Source of the DNA: Deltaproteobacteria bacterium
Lineage (GTDB): Bacteria; Myxococcota_A; Polyangia; Polyangiales; Sandaracinaceae
Length of the DNA stretch: 38,375 nucleotides
NCBI GenBank assembly: GCA_017303575.1
Contig: JAFLCL010000003.1
Location: 73,093 to 111,467 of the forward strand
Reading direction: 5' to 3'
The translations under genes and the position numbers were made by a program. This document shows, piece by piece, positions 6,908 to 16,765 of the stretch. Position 1 is the stretch's first letter. Every line of letters starts with the position of its first letter. The notes under the pieces are model-generated. The model was not told where the DNA came from. It worked only from the letters and a program-made list of their open reading frames with translations, and did not search any database.

Positions 6908-8305
6908 ATGGGACGACTCACTTCGTCGTTGGCAGTGATCGCAGCGGTGCTCGCGTGCGCCTCTCCCTCGCCGGCGCGAGCCTGCGGCGGCTGCTTCGTA
7001 CCTCAGAATCCGACGGGCACCCCGACCGCCGTCGATGCCCACCGCATGGTGATCACCGTCGCCCCCGGACAGACGATCCTGTGGGATCAGATCGTGTACG
7101 AGGGCGATCCGGGCGACTTCGTCTGGGTGCTTCCCGTCGCGCCGGGCACGCGCGTCGAGCTGTCGGACAACACGTTCTTCGAGGCGCTCACCGCGCAGAC
7201 GCAGATCACGATGCGCGCACCGGCTCCGCCTCGCCTCTTCTGTCCCGAGGCTTGCGGCACGTTCAACTGGTTTGGCGGTTTCTCTGCCGCAGCGGAAGCC
7301 GACGCCGGTCGTGGTGGCGTGACGGTCGAGCACCAAGGGGTGATCGGCCCGTACGAGACGGCGACGATCATGTCCGACGATCCGGCGGCGCTCGTCGCAT
7401 GGATGAACGAGCACGGCTACCTCGTGGACGACGCGTTGCTCCCCACGATCGCGCACTACGCGTCGATGGGCCTGAGCTTCTCGATCCTGCGCCTCCAGGC
7501 GAGCGCGAGCGTCGATCGGATGCAGCCCGTGCGCGTGGCGATGCGTGGCACCTCGCCCACGTTGCCGCTCCGCATGGTCGCCGCGGGGGCGGGCCTCGAC
7601 CTCGAGCTCGAGCTGTTCGTCCTCGCGGAGTCTCGGATGGAGGTCTCGAGCTACGGCAACGCGGAGGTGGACCGTGCCGCGATCACGTACGACTGGGCGA
7701 CCGGTACCTTCGACTACGACGCGCGCTTCGAAGACGCTCTCTTCGCCGGCGAGGGCCCCGGTACGAACTGGGTGACCGAGTACGCGATGCCGCTGCCGTC
7801 GTTCTCGCTCCTCCAGCGCACCACGTACGACGACACAGGAACCATGCACTCCAGCGCAGCGGACGTGGCCGCGGCCAGTGGGGCGTTCCCCTCGGGCGCG
7901 AGCATTCACCTGACTCGCTTGAGGACCCGCCTTCGGGCCAACGATCTCCGCGAAGATCTCACGCTGCGTCTCTCGACCGGCGGCGAGATCTCCAACCTCA
8001 TCGAGGTCACGCGCGAGCTGAACCGCGCGCGCGAGCCTGTGTGCCCCGTGTGCGAGAGCAGCGATGGCCTGAGCCCCGGAGGGGTGAGCGATCGCGGACG
8101 CGGCTCGAGCTACCGATGCGCGTCCATCACCGCGAGCCGAGGCGGCGGGGACCTCAGCCTCTTCGCCTTCGGCATCTTGGCGCTGATCGCACGACGGCGC
8201 GCCCGCGGCCGCCGAACCATCGCCTCGCGGGCTGGCATCGCGGCTGCAGACCAGCGTCGATCGGCCGGTCGGATGTGCCCGACTGCGCCAGGTCGGAGGT
8301 CGTGA
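6908..8305 (+). CDS. DUF2330 secreted protein with MYXO-CTERM-like tail (paralogue 1)
   Basis: 465 residues from ATG 6908, preceded by a Shine-Dalgarno TTGGAGGG. A signal peptide (MGRLTSSLAVIAAVLACAS) ends at ARACGGCF, the Cys-Gly-Gly-Cys start typical of DUF2330. The family core follows, with AVDAHRMVI, LWDQIVYEG, FVWVLPVAP and GPYETATI, to about residue 380. Near the C-terminus RCASITA, a hydrophobic helix (LSLFAFGILALIA) and RRRARGRR form a MYXO-CTERM-like sorting signal. About 29 residues follow the Arg cluster, whereas paralogue 2 stops right after its RRRR. The biochemical role of DUF2330 is unknown; the layout suggests cell-surface display after C-terminal processing. It is first of three overlapping genes: its TGA overlaps the next ATG (TGATG). 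Confidence 0.9.
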   Translation: MGRLTSSLAVIAAVLACASPSPARACGGCFVPQNPTGTPTAVDAHRMVITVAPGQTILWDQIVYEGDPGDFVWVLPVAPGTRVELSDNTFFEALTAQTQITMRAPAPPRLFCPEACGTFNWFGGFSAAAEADAGRGGVTVEHQGVIGPYETATIMSDDPAALVAWMNEHGYLVDDALLPTIAHYASMGLSFSILRLQASASVDRMQPVRVAMRGTSPTLPLRMVAAGAGLDLELELFVLAESRMEVSSYGNAEVDRAAITYDWATGTFDYDARFEDALFAGEGPGTNWVTEYAMPLPSFSLLQRTTYDDTGTMHSSAADVAAASGAFPSGASIHLTRLRTRLRANDLREDLTLRLSTGGEISNLIEVTRELNRAREPVCPVCESSDGLSPGGVSDRGRGSSYRCASITASRGGGDLSLFAFGILALIARRRARGRRTIASRAGIAAADQRRSAGRMCPTAPGRRS

Positions 8306-9633
8306 TGAACGGTCGTGTCGGAACACTCGCGCGCGCTGCGCTCGCCATCGCTGGCGTCGGATCGTTGGGCTCGGTGCTGCTCGATGCCTCGCCCGCCTCG
8401 GCGTGTGGCGGCTGCTTCGCGCCACCGACGGGCAACCCCACGGCGGTCGACGCCCACCGCATGGTCCTCGCGATCTCGCCCGAGGGCACGACGCTGTGGG
8501 ACCAGATCGTCTACGAGGGAAGCCCCGACGAGTTCGCGTGGGTGCTGCCGATCGCGGGGGTCGCCGAGGTCGAGCTCGCGGACAACGGCTTCTTCGAGGC
8601 CCTGACGAACGAGACGCTGATCACGATGCAGGCGCCGACGCCGCCGCGGACGTTCTGCACCGACCCATGCGGCAACGGCCCGTTCGGGTTCTCGGCGGGC
8701 GCGGCATCGCGGGAGTCCAACGACAGCTCGCGTCCGCCGGTGACCGTCTATCACCAGGGCGTGGTCGGCCCGTACGAGACCGCCACGATCGGCTCCGAGG
8801 ATCCCGCTGCGCTGCTCGACTGGATGAACGGCAATGGCTACGCGGTCGCCGACTCGCTCCTGCCCGTGATCGAGCACTACGTCGAGCTCGACATGAGCTT
8901 CGCGGTGCTGCGCCTGCGGCCGGGCGAGGGCGTCGATCGCATGCAGCCCGTTCGCGTCACGACGCCCGGGCTCTCGACGACGCTCCCGCTGCGCATGGTG
9001 GCGGCCGGTGTCGCGGTCGACCTCGACCTCGAGCTCTTCGTGTTCGCGGAGTCCCGCATGGAGGCCTCGAACTTCGGCAACGCCGAGATCGATCGCGCGG
9101 CGATCACGTACGACTGGAGCACCCGCACGTTCGACTACGACCAGCGCTTCGACGACGCGCTCTTCTCGGGCTCGGGCGCGACGACGAACTGGGTCACGGA
9201 GTTCGCCGAGCCGATCGTGGAGTGGACGAGCCTCTCGACGTACACGAGCACGAGCGCTTCGGGCGAGATCAACAGCGCGGCCGAGGACGTCGCGATCGTG
9301 CGCGAGGCGCTGCCTGCCGACGCCTACCTCACCCGTCTCCGCACGCGCCTGGGCGTGAACGATCTGCGAGACGATCTCGCGCTCCGCCTCTCGAGCGCCG
9401 GGGACGTCGGCACCTTCATCCGGGTGACGCGCGAGCTGAACCGCGCTGCCGAGCCGAGCTGTCCCACGGTCTGCGTGTCCTCGACTGGGCTCGACCCGAG
9501 CGGCGAGACGACGCGCGGCGCGGGCGACTCGTACCGACGCTGTTCGATCGGCGTCGGCAGCACGTCGGCGCCTGCGTCCTTCGCGTTCGCCGGGCTCGGC
9601 CTCGCGCTCGTGATCGGTCGACGCCGACGATGA
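8305..9633 (+). CDS. DUF2330 secreted protein with MYXO-CTERM tail (paralogue 2)
   Basis: 442 residues from ATG 8305, coupled to the preceding gene by TGATG and with GGAGG at 8295-8299. It shares the whole layout of paralogue 1: signal peptide, SACGGCF at the mature N-terminus, NPTAVDAHRMVL, LWDQIVYEG, VVGPYETATI, VDRMQPVRV and LPLRMVAAG. It ends with RRCSIGVG, a hydrophobic helix (FAFAGLGLALVIG) and a terminal RRRR, a textbook MYXO-CTERM arrangement. The two copies arose by tandem duplication and have since diverged clearly. The conserved Cys pairs (CGGC near the start, FCxxxCG in the middle, CPxVC near the end) suggest disulphide-stabilised extracellular folding. No enzymatic motif is recognised. 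The third gene starts within its stop codon. Confidence 0.91.
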   Translation: MNGRVGTLARAALAIAGVGSLGSVLLDASPASACGGCFAPPTGNPTAVDAHRMVLAISPEGTTLWDQIVYEGSPDEFAWVLPIAGVAEVELADNGFFEALTNETLITMQAPTPPRTFCTDPCGNGPFGFSAGAASRESNDSSRPPVTVYHQGVVGPYETATIGSEDPAALLDWMNGNGYAVADSLLPVIEHYVELDMSFAVLRLRPGEGVDRMQPVRVTTPGLSTTLPLRMVAAGVAVDLDLELFVFAESRMEASNFGNAEIDRAAITYDWSTRTFDYDQRFDDALFSGSGATTNWVTEFAEPIVEWTSLSTYTSTSASGEINSAAEDVAIVREALPADAYLTRLRTRLGVNDLRDDLALRLSSAGDVGTFIRVTRELNRAAEPSCPTVCVSSTGLDPSGETTRGAGDSYRRCSIGVGSTSAPASFAFAGLGLALVIGRRRR

Positions 9634-10619
9634 GAGCGCTCGCTGCGCTGGTGCTGATCCTCGCGTGCTCCGCCACGTACGGGCGAGCACGCGCAGACGA
9701 GGTGACGCCCGTCGAGGCGACGCCAGAGATCGATCCCGCCGCACTCCCGGTCGAGACGCCTCCTCAGGACGCTGGCTCGGCGCCGCCGGACAGCACTGAC
9801 CCCGCTCCCGCCGAAGAGACACCGACCCGCGAGGTGGCGCCGCCACAGCAGCCGGTGGCGCAGGCGACCGACAGCGAGCGCGTTCCGATGTCGCGGTCCG
9901 AGCGAACGCAACCCGTGCGCCCCGCGGAGCCAGTGACTCAGTCGGACGAGCTCGCCTCGCCGATCCCGCCGCCGCCCGACCCGCTCGCAGGGCGTCGCTA
10001 TCCGGAGTCGGCGTCGCGACGTCCGCTCACGCTCGCGGAGGGCGTGTGGCGCCTCGATCACGTGATCGACTGGAACGTGATGGCGTTCGCCGTCGAGGCA
10101 CCGAACACGCTGAGCGCGGGCGTCACCAACGACGTCGAGCTCGGCGTGGCCTGGCCGTGGACGCGTGATCCCACGCTGTTCGGGACCGTGCGCTTCTTCA
10201 CCTCCGACGTCGTCGACCTCGGCGTGCGCGCGGCCGTGCGTGTTCCCGCGGTCACGACGGGTGACACCGTCGTGCGCGCGAGCATCCCCGTCGTCCTCCG
10301 CCCGACCCGCCACGTGCGCATCCAGACCGGCGTCGACGTCGAGCTGCTCCTCACGCCGCAGATCTCACCGTGGGCGTGGATCCCCCTTCAGATCATGGGC
10401 AATCCGGTGCCGAGCATGTTCCTCGGCGCGCAGGGCTCGCTCGGTCTGCTCGAGGGCGAGCGCTGGACGGGACAGATCGGTCTCTTCGTCGGGCACACAG
10501 TGAGCGCGACGCCGACGGGCCACCCGATCTTCGAGATCCGGTGGACCACCTCGTACATGTTCGAGCTCAACGACGTCCACATCACGTGCGCGGCGTCGTT
10601 CTTTCCCCGCTTCTGGTGA
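9630..10619 (+). CDS. Envelope protein with Pro-rich linker and beta-barrel-like domain
   Basis: 329 residues; the ATG at 9630 overlaps the preceding TGA (ATGA), making it the last gene of the DUF2330 operon. The N-terminus is an export signal, either a type I signal cut near RARAD or a lipobox around ILAC13. Residues about 25-115 are rich in Pro, Glu, Thr and Ser, as in a periplasmic or surface linker. From about 130 the protein is built of alternating amphipathic strands (NDVELGVAWPW, TVRFFTSDVVDLGVRAAV, RIQTGVDVELLLTPQ, FEIRWTTSYMFEL) and ends in an aromatic residue (FPRFW). That pattern is common for outer-membrane beta-barrels. No named family is recognised. Co-translation with two surface proteins suggests it helps place, anchor or work with them. 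Confidence 0.78.
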   Translation: MRALAALVLILACSATYGRARADEVTPVEATPEIDPAALPVETPPQDAGSAPPDSTDPAPAEETPTREVAPPQQPVAQATDSERVPMSRSERTQPVRPAEPVTQSDELASPIPPPPDPLAGRRYPESASRRPLTLAEGVWRLDHVIDWNVMAFAVEAPNTLSAGVTNDVELGVAWPWTRDPTLFGTVRFFTSDVVDLGVRAAVRVPAVTTGDTVVRASIPVVLRPTRHVRIQTGVDVELLLTPQISPWAWIPLQIMGNPVPSMFLGAQGSLGLLEGERWTGQIGLFVGHTVSATPTGHPIFEIRWTTSYMFELNDVHITCAASFFPRFW

Positions 10620-10638
10620 TCCGCGTCGCGCCGCGACG

Positions 10639-13182
10639 TCACCGCGCGGCGAAGAACCGCGCGAGCAGATCGTCGCGACGCATCGCTGGATCGAGAGGCG
10701 TCGTCTCGCCTCCGTGGCCGTCGCCGTGGCGCACCCACGTCGGCACCGGCGCGGCGTCCGTCGCAGGCTCGTCCGTCCACCAGTGACCTTCGCTGTCGTG
10801 CGCGAGGTGGTGTCGTCGCGCGGCGTCTTCGTGCAGCGTGCGGAGCACGAGCTCGGACCCGTCGTCGAGGCGTCGCACCCGCACCATGCCCTCGTCGATC
10901 CACACGAGCTGCTCGTCTGCGACGAGGCGCGGAAGCGTCTGCCCCGGTGCGCACGCGCCGAGATCGATCACCTCGAACGCTCCCGTGGACGACGGGCGGA
11001 TCCAGCGGAGCACGCGCTCCGAGCATGCGATCTCGAGGCTCCCGTGCGCGGCGCGGAGGCTGCGCGGCGGCGTGTCTGTTCCCACCTCGACGATGCGGAT
11101 CTCGTGCTCCGTGCGGACCGCGAGCTGCGATCCCGAGGGTGACCAACGCAGCCCGACCACAGGCGCGCCGACGCTCGTGTGCCACGTCTCGTGGCCATCG
11201 CTCACCGAGACCACCGAGACGCGATGCCCGTTGCCCGGCGTCCACGCGAGCGAGCGACCGTCTGGAGATGGGGCGAGCGCGGTCACTGCCAGCGTGTCAT
11301 CCGCACCGCTGCTCTCGACGAGCGTGCGCGCCTCGTGCGTCTCGCCGACGAGGCCGATGAGGCGCAACGAGCGGGCCCACGCGTAGGCGAGCCACGCACC
11401 ATCGGGCGCGAAGGTGTACATCGCCTCGTACGGCATCGTGCCGACGCGACGGCCGTTCGCCGTCTCGTGGACGAGCTGGACGTCGTCCTCGCCGTAGTAG
11501 AGCTGCAGCACGACCGCGGTCCCCGCCGGGGCGATCGAGGCGGTGCCGGAACAGTCGTCGCCGCCGTAGCAGTGGAGCTCGTCCTGTCCCTCGAGCTGCA
11601 CCCGCCGCGACGTCGCGCGGTCTACGAACGAGCCGTCCTCCTCGACGACGAAGCGCGCGTCTTCGGTCGTCGCGAACGGCACGTGACGCTCACCGCGCGC
11701 GAGCTCGCGGCCCGCGAGGTCGCAGTCGTCGCTGACGAGCCGAGCCTCCGGCCACGCGACGACCAGGGAGGAAGTCGCGCCGCGGCAGTGCGTGTCGACG
11801 ACGCCCGAGCCACGCCAGCTCTGGACGCCGAAGCGGCCGCCGATCGCGAGGCCGGTGCGCGCGGGATCCAGCGAGGTGGACCACACGCTGTGCTCGCCGC
11901 CCTCGGCGAGCTCGTGGTGTGTGCCGCTCGGCTCCACGATCTCCACCCGCGATCCACGCGCCGAGACGACGGTCCCGGCCGCGTCGATCGCGACCTCGTT
12001 GGAGACCTCCTCCCCGTAGTCGGGGTCGCCCTCGACGCGCGGTGGCACCACGTGCGCGCCCAGCCGCGCCCGATCGAGCACCCAGCGCCGGATGGATCCG
12101 TCGTCGGCCTCCACGAGCACGTTGCGCGGTGACACCCAGCGCGCGCGACCCATGGGGATCTCGGTGCGCGCACCGTCGGCGAGGAGGATCATCACGCTCA
12201 TCGTCTCGTTCGAGACCACGACGCGATCACCCTCGCGAGAGACGACGATCGTCTTCGGATCGCTGAGCCCGTGTGCGAACCGCGCGCGCTCTTCACCGCC
12301 CGGCAGCGCTCGGACGATCACGCTCGGGCCGTCGAGCACGACGATGCGGTCTCCCGCGGGGCGGACGACGGCCACGTCCTCGGCGGACGTGGTCCAGACC
12401 TCGGCGAGCGTTCGTGGATCGAAGACGTGAACGTCCATGCGGTTCGGCACGTCGTCGTCCACCTCCTCCACGATCGCGTTCGCATGAGGCCACGAGAGCG
12501 TCCCGCGGTGGTCACCCTCGACGCGCGTCGTGAGTCGCCCGCTGTTCGTCGTGCCGACGCGGAGATCGTCGGCGCTGCCGAGCACGAAGCGATCGCCACG
12601 CGGCGAGAGGGCGACACGGCTGCCCACGTCGACGAGCTCGTTGACCGCCTTCACGTCGAGCCTCGTTCCCGCGCGCCAGCGCCAGACGTCCACGCCGGCA
12701 TCCCCGCTCTCCGCGCCCCACGCGATGACGGCGACGTCACCGACGACGTCGAGATCGAACCACGCGTTGGACGAGCGCGCGATCCGCTCGCTCGCGCGGA
12801 CCTCCCCCGTGGCCGCGTCCACCATCGTGACGAAGCCCGACTCGCTGGCGACCGCCACGTGCGTGCCGCCACGCGCGACGTCGAGGAACACGGCGTTGCC
12901 GCGGGCGGCCCCTTGCAACACGAACGTGCGCCGCTCGCGCTCGGCCCAGCCCGCGTGTCCGATGTCGCCGGCGGCTTGCGCGACGGCTGCCGCGACCGCT
13001 GGCTGGGCGGCTCCCTCCGCTGTCGTGCCTTGCGTGGGCGTGATCTGCGCGGCCGGCGTCTCGGCGGTCGAGGGCGCCGCGGTCGGCGGTGTCGAGGGGG
13101 TGGCTGAGGTCGTCGGCGTCTCACCGGCGCTGCCGCAGCCGACGAGCGCGAGGACGACGAGCGAGAGGTGCGATCGGGCCAT
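10639..13182 (-). CDS. Lipoprotein with WD40/PQQ-like beta-propeller
   Basis: 847 residues from ATG 13182. A type II signal peptide (SLVVLALVGC, Cys16) is followed by a Thr/Pro/Ala-rich linker to about residue 75. From 80 to the end there are repeated beta-propeller-like blades: GGTHVAVASESGFVTMVDA, GDRFVLGSADDLRVG, GDRIVVLDGPSVIVRALPGG, GDRVVVSNETMSVMILLADG, DGRSLAWTPGNGHRVSVVSV and GSQLAVRTEHEIRIVEV. The blades alternate state-like and threshold-like strands as in YVTN/PQQ/WD40 repeats. No catalytic residues are recognised; such proteins usually act as interaction platforms. It is transcribed alone and diverges from the FG-GAP lipoprotein gene. Its end faces the DUF2330 operon with only 19 bases between the stop codons. 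Confidence 0.83.
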   Translation of the reverse strand: MARSHLSLVVLALVGCGSAGETPTTSATPSTPPTAAPSTAETPAAQITPTQGTTAEGAAQPAVAAAVAQAAGDIGHAGWAERERRTFVLQGAARGNAVFLDVARGGTHVAVASESGFVTMVDAATGEVRASERIARSSNAWFDLDVVGDVAVIAWGAESGDAGVDVWRWRAGTRLDVKAVNELVDVGSRVALSPRGDRFVLGSADDLRVGTTNSGRLTTRVEGDHRGTLSWPHANAIVEEVDDDVPNRMDVHVFDPRTLAEVWTTSAEDVAVVRPAGDRIVVLDGPSVIVRALPGGEERARFAHGLSDPKTIVVSREGDRVVVSNETMSVMILLADGARTEIPMGRARWVSPRNVLVEADDGSIRRWVLDRARLGAHVVPPRVEGDPDYGEEVSNEVAIDAAGTVVSARGSRVEIVEPSGTHHELAEGGEHSVWSTSLDPARTGLAIGGRFGVQSWRGSGVVDTHCRGATSSLVVAWPEARLVSDDCDLAGRELARGERHVPFATTEDARFVVEEDGSFVDRATSRRVQLEGQDELHCYGGDDCSGTASIAPAGTAVVLQLYYGEDDVQLVHETANGRRVGTMPYEAMYTFAPDGAWLAYAWARSLRLIGLVGETHEARTLVESSGADDTLAVTALAPSPDGRSLAWTPGNGHRVSVVSVSDGHETWHTSVGAPVVGLRWSPSGSQLAVRTEHEIRIVEVGTDTPPRSLRAAHGSLEIACSERVLRWIRPSSTGAFEVIDLGACAPGQTLPRLVADEQLVWIDEGMVRVRRLDDGSELVLRTLHEDAARRHHLAHDSEGHWWTDEPATDAAPVPTWVRHGDGHGGETTPLDPAMRRDDLLARFFAAR

Positions 13183-13188
13183 GTTCGG

Positions 13189-13194
13189 ATGCTA
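13189..13194 (-). promoter_or_regulatory. Probable -10 hexamer (TAGCAT) of the propeller lipoprotein gene
   Basis: On the minus strand TAGCAT ends exactly six bases before the ATG at 13182, and no Shine-Dalgarno sequence lies between them. The position implies a leaderless transcript. Confidence 0.52.
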
Positions 13195-13389
13195 CCCGAG
13201 CGCGTCGTGCCGCCGAACGCGGTGGCGTGGGGGCCTTGCGCACGTGGGCCGATGGGCCGGATCGTCGTGCTGGCACGTGACGGGACGAACGAGCGAGCTC
13301 GCGCGCTGGATCGCTGAGGCGAAGGCCTACCGGGTTGAGGCCGAGGCCGGCGAGCGCGTTCGCGCGAGCGCGCGATCGAACGCCTGCGA

Positions 13390-13395
13390 TACGCT
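13390..13395 (+). promoter_or_regulatory. Probable -10 hexamer (TACGCT) of the FG-GAP lipoprotein gene
   Basis: TACGCT ends six bases before the GTG at 13402, the same spacing as at 3177, 3232 and 13189. No convincing -35 box was found 17 bases upstream. The 219 bases between the divergent lipoprotein genes show no further gene. Confidence 0.48.
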
Positions 13396-13401
13396 GGCTC
13401 G

Positions 13402-15693
13402 GTGACGAAGACGAGCCGCATCATCGCGTCCTTCCTGTTCTCCTCGGCCGCCCTCTCGCCCCTCGCTGCATGCGACTGCAGCGCGCCGCTGCCGACGGGC
13501 TGTGACTCGAGCGACGACTGCACCGATGGGCTCGTCTGCGTCGACATGCGCTGCGTCGCACCACGCGACGCAGGCGGTGGTGACGGAGGTGGGCCCGCGA
13601 TCGACGCGCCCACGGCCGACACGGGCAGCGACGCCGGGCGTCCTTGCGAGAGCATGACGGTCTGTGGCTCGCCTCCGGCGTGCTGCGCGATCGGCGAAGA
13701 GTGCGCGCTCGGCGCGTGCTTGCCCGCGTGCGCCAGCGGCGTGCGCTGCGGCGCGGATCTGACGACGTGCTGCGGCGACATGCAGGCGTGCGTGTCGGGT
13801 GCGTGCACCGACCTCGGCGACACGTGCGCCGACAGCTTCGAGTGCCCGCTCGGCGACTTCTGCGAGCCGACGCTGGGGCGATGTCTCCCGCAGTTCGAGC
13901 CGGTCACGTGCGCGCTCGACCCGGTGTTCGGTCCGTTCGAGGCGACGGTCGAGTGGAGCGCCGAGACCGCGACGGAGGCGCCCGAGTGTATGCACGGCAT
14001 CACCGCGCCGGTCATCGTCGATCTCACGGGCGATGGCCGTTCGGAGGTGATCGCGAACCTCGCATGCGACGACGACTGGGAGCACGGCGTGCTGCGCGCG
14101 TACTCGGGGGACGGCACGCCGCTCTGGTCGATGACGACGGTGAGCGATCGCCTGAACGGTCGTGTCGGCATCGCAGGCGCGGACCTCGATGGCGATGGTC
14201 GCGCCGAGATCGTGGGTCTCACGCGACCGACGCTCGGCAGCCGTCCGATCGCGATCGATCACGACGGCACCGTGCTCTGGCGCGCGACGCAGGAAGACGG
14301 CACCACACCGCTCAGCGTCACGTCGGGCAATGGCGCTCCGACCCTCGCAGACCTCGACGGCGATGGCGTGCCCGAGGTGATCTTCGGCGCCGTCGTGATC
14401 GATGGCCTCACCGGCGTGCGCGAGTGGCAGCGCGACACCGGCGGCAACGAGGGCACCAACAGCGGCTACGGCGGAGGCATCGCGTCGGTCGCGGATCTCG
14501 ATGGCGACGGGATGCCCGAGATCATCACGGGCCGTCGCGCCTACCGTCGTGACGGCACGGCGTACTGGCTCTCGACGGCGCCCGACGGCTACCCCGCGAT
14601 CGCACAGTTCGATGCCGACACGCAGCCCGAGGTCGTGCTCGTCGCATCGGGCTCGGTGTACGTGCTCGATGGGCTCACGGGCGCAGTGCAGTGGGGCCCG
14701 ATCGCGCAGCCTGGTGGAGGACGTGGTGGACCGCCGACGATCGCGGACTTCGATGGTGATGGTCGTCCCGAGATCGGTGTCGCGGGCTCCGCCAGCTACA
14801 GCGTCTACGACCTCGACGAGGCCGACGGCGTGCTGTGGTCGCGCACGACGGTCGACGTGTCGTCGAACGCCACGGGCTCGAGCGTCTTCGACTTCGAGGG
14901 CGATGGCGCGGCCGAGGTGGTCTATGGCGACGAGTGCTACATGCGCGTGTACCGCGGCACCGATGGCGAGGTGCTGCTGCAGATCCCGAGCTCGAGCGCG
15001 ACGATCCACGAGTACCCGCTCGTCGCCGACGTCGACGCCGATGGCAACAGCGAGATCGTGATCGTCGCCAACGATCGCACGCCCTCGCTGCGCACGCAGT
15101 GCCGCACGGCCGACGCGGCGTGGGATGGCGCCCGCCGCGGCGTGTTCGTCTACGGCGACGTGCGCGACCAGTGGATGCGCACCCGCCGCGTGTGGGGCCA
15201 GCACGCCTACCACGTCACCGACCTCCTCTCGGACGGAACGGTGCCGCGCGTGGAGATGGACAATTGGTCGACGCCGGGGCTCAACAACTACCGGCAGAAC
15301 GCACAAGGGGAGGGCGTCTTCAACGCGCCCGACCTCGTGGTGATCGCGCTCGAGGTGATCCTCGACGGCTGCCCGGCGAGCGTGACGCTGCGCGCGCGCA
15401 TCGCGAACGAGGGCAACCTCGGCGCGCCTTCGGGCGTGCCCGTCGCGTTCCACCAGGGCACGGAGGCGATGCGCGGCGCGCTGCTGGGCGTCGGCACGAC
15501 GACGATGTCGCTCCTTCCCGGACAGAGCGAGGTCGTGGAGCTCTCGGGCGTCGCGCTGATGGGCGAGGCACCGTACGCGTTCGTGGTCTTCGCGGACGAC
15601 GACGGCACGGCAAGCGGGGGCGTCGTCGCCGAGTGCGACGAGGACGACAACGCCGGCTCCATCGCCGACCTCGACTGCGACATCCTGTTCTGA
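13402..15693 (+). CDS. Cys-rich FG-GAP/VCBS repeat lipoprotein with C-terminal CARDB-like domain
   Basis: 763 residues from GTG 13402. The signal peptide ends in a lipobox (SPLAAC, Cys24). Residues 24-175 are Cys-rich with an Asp/Gly spacer, in units such as DDCTDGLVCVDMRCV and GAC...C, as in other myxobacterial surface lipoproteins. From about 205 to 570 there are eight Ca-binding-like FG-GAP units: DLTGDGRSEV, DLDGDGRAEI, DLDGDGVPEV, DLDGDGMPEI, FDADTQPEV, DFDGDGRPEI, DFEGDGAAEV and DVDADGNSEI. These are consistent with a seven- or eight-bladed propeller. The last 120 residues (APDLVVIALEVILDG, RIANEGNLGAP, VECDEDDNAG) look like a CARDB adhesion module. It is probably a large surface adhesin or binding protein. 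The gene is followed after 12 bases by hemB, an unusual partner. Confidence 0.88.
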   Translation: MTKTSRIIASFLFSSAALSPLAACDCSAPLPTGCDSSDDCTDGLVCVDMRCVAPRDAGGGDGGGPAIDAPTADTGSDAGRPCESMTVCGSPPACCAIGEECALGACLPACASGVRCGADLTTCCGDMQACVSGACTDLGDTCADSFECPLGDFCEPTLGRCLPQFEPVTCALDPVFGPFEATVEWSAETATEAPECMHGITAPVIVDLTGDGRSEVIANLACDDDWEHGVLRAYSGDGTPLWSMTTVSDRLNGRVGIAGADLDGDGRAEIVGLTRPTLGSRPIAIDHDGTVLWRATQEDGTTPLSVTSGNGAPTLADLDGDGVPEVIFGAVVIDGLTGVREWQRDTGGNEGTNSGYGGGIASVADLDGDGMPEIITGRRAYRRDGTAYWLSTAPDGYPAIAQFDADTQPEVVLVASGSVYVLDGLTGAVQWGPIAQPGGGRGGPPTIADFDGDGRPEIGVAGSASYSVYDLDEADGVLWSRTTVDVSSNATGSSVFDFEGDGAAEVVYGDECYMRVYRGTDGEVLLQIPSSSATIHEYPLVADVDADGNSEIVIVANDRTPSLRTQCRTADAAWDGARRGVFVYGDVRDQWMRTRRVWGQHAYHVTDLLSDGTVPRVEMDNWSTPGLNNYRQNAQGEGVFNAPDLVVIALEVILDGCPASVTLRARIANEGNLGAPSGVPVAFHQGTEAMRGALLGVGTTTMSLLPGQSEVVELSGVALMGEAPYAFVVFADDDGTASGGVVAECDEDDNAGSIADLDCDILF

Positions 15694-16755
<1,062 letters not shown>

Positions 16756-16765
16756 CAAGGAAGCC

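Noticed and set aside
13327..15453. A 708-codon antisense frame over the FG-GAP lipoprotein gene
   Set aside because: Low-complexity Arg/Asp/His/Ala protein without motifs; the plus strand has clear FG-GAP units, a lipobox and CARDB features.
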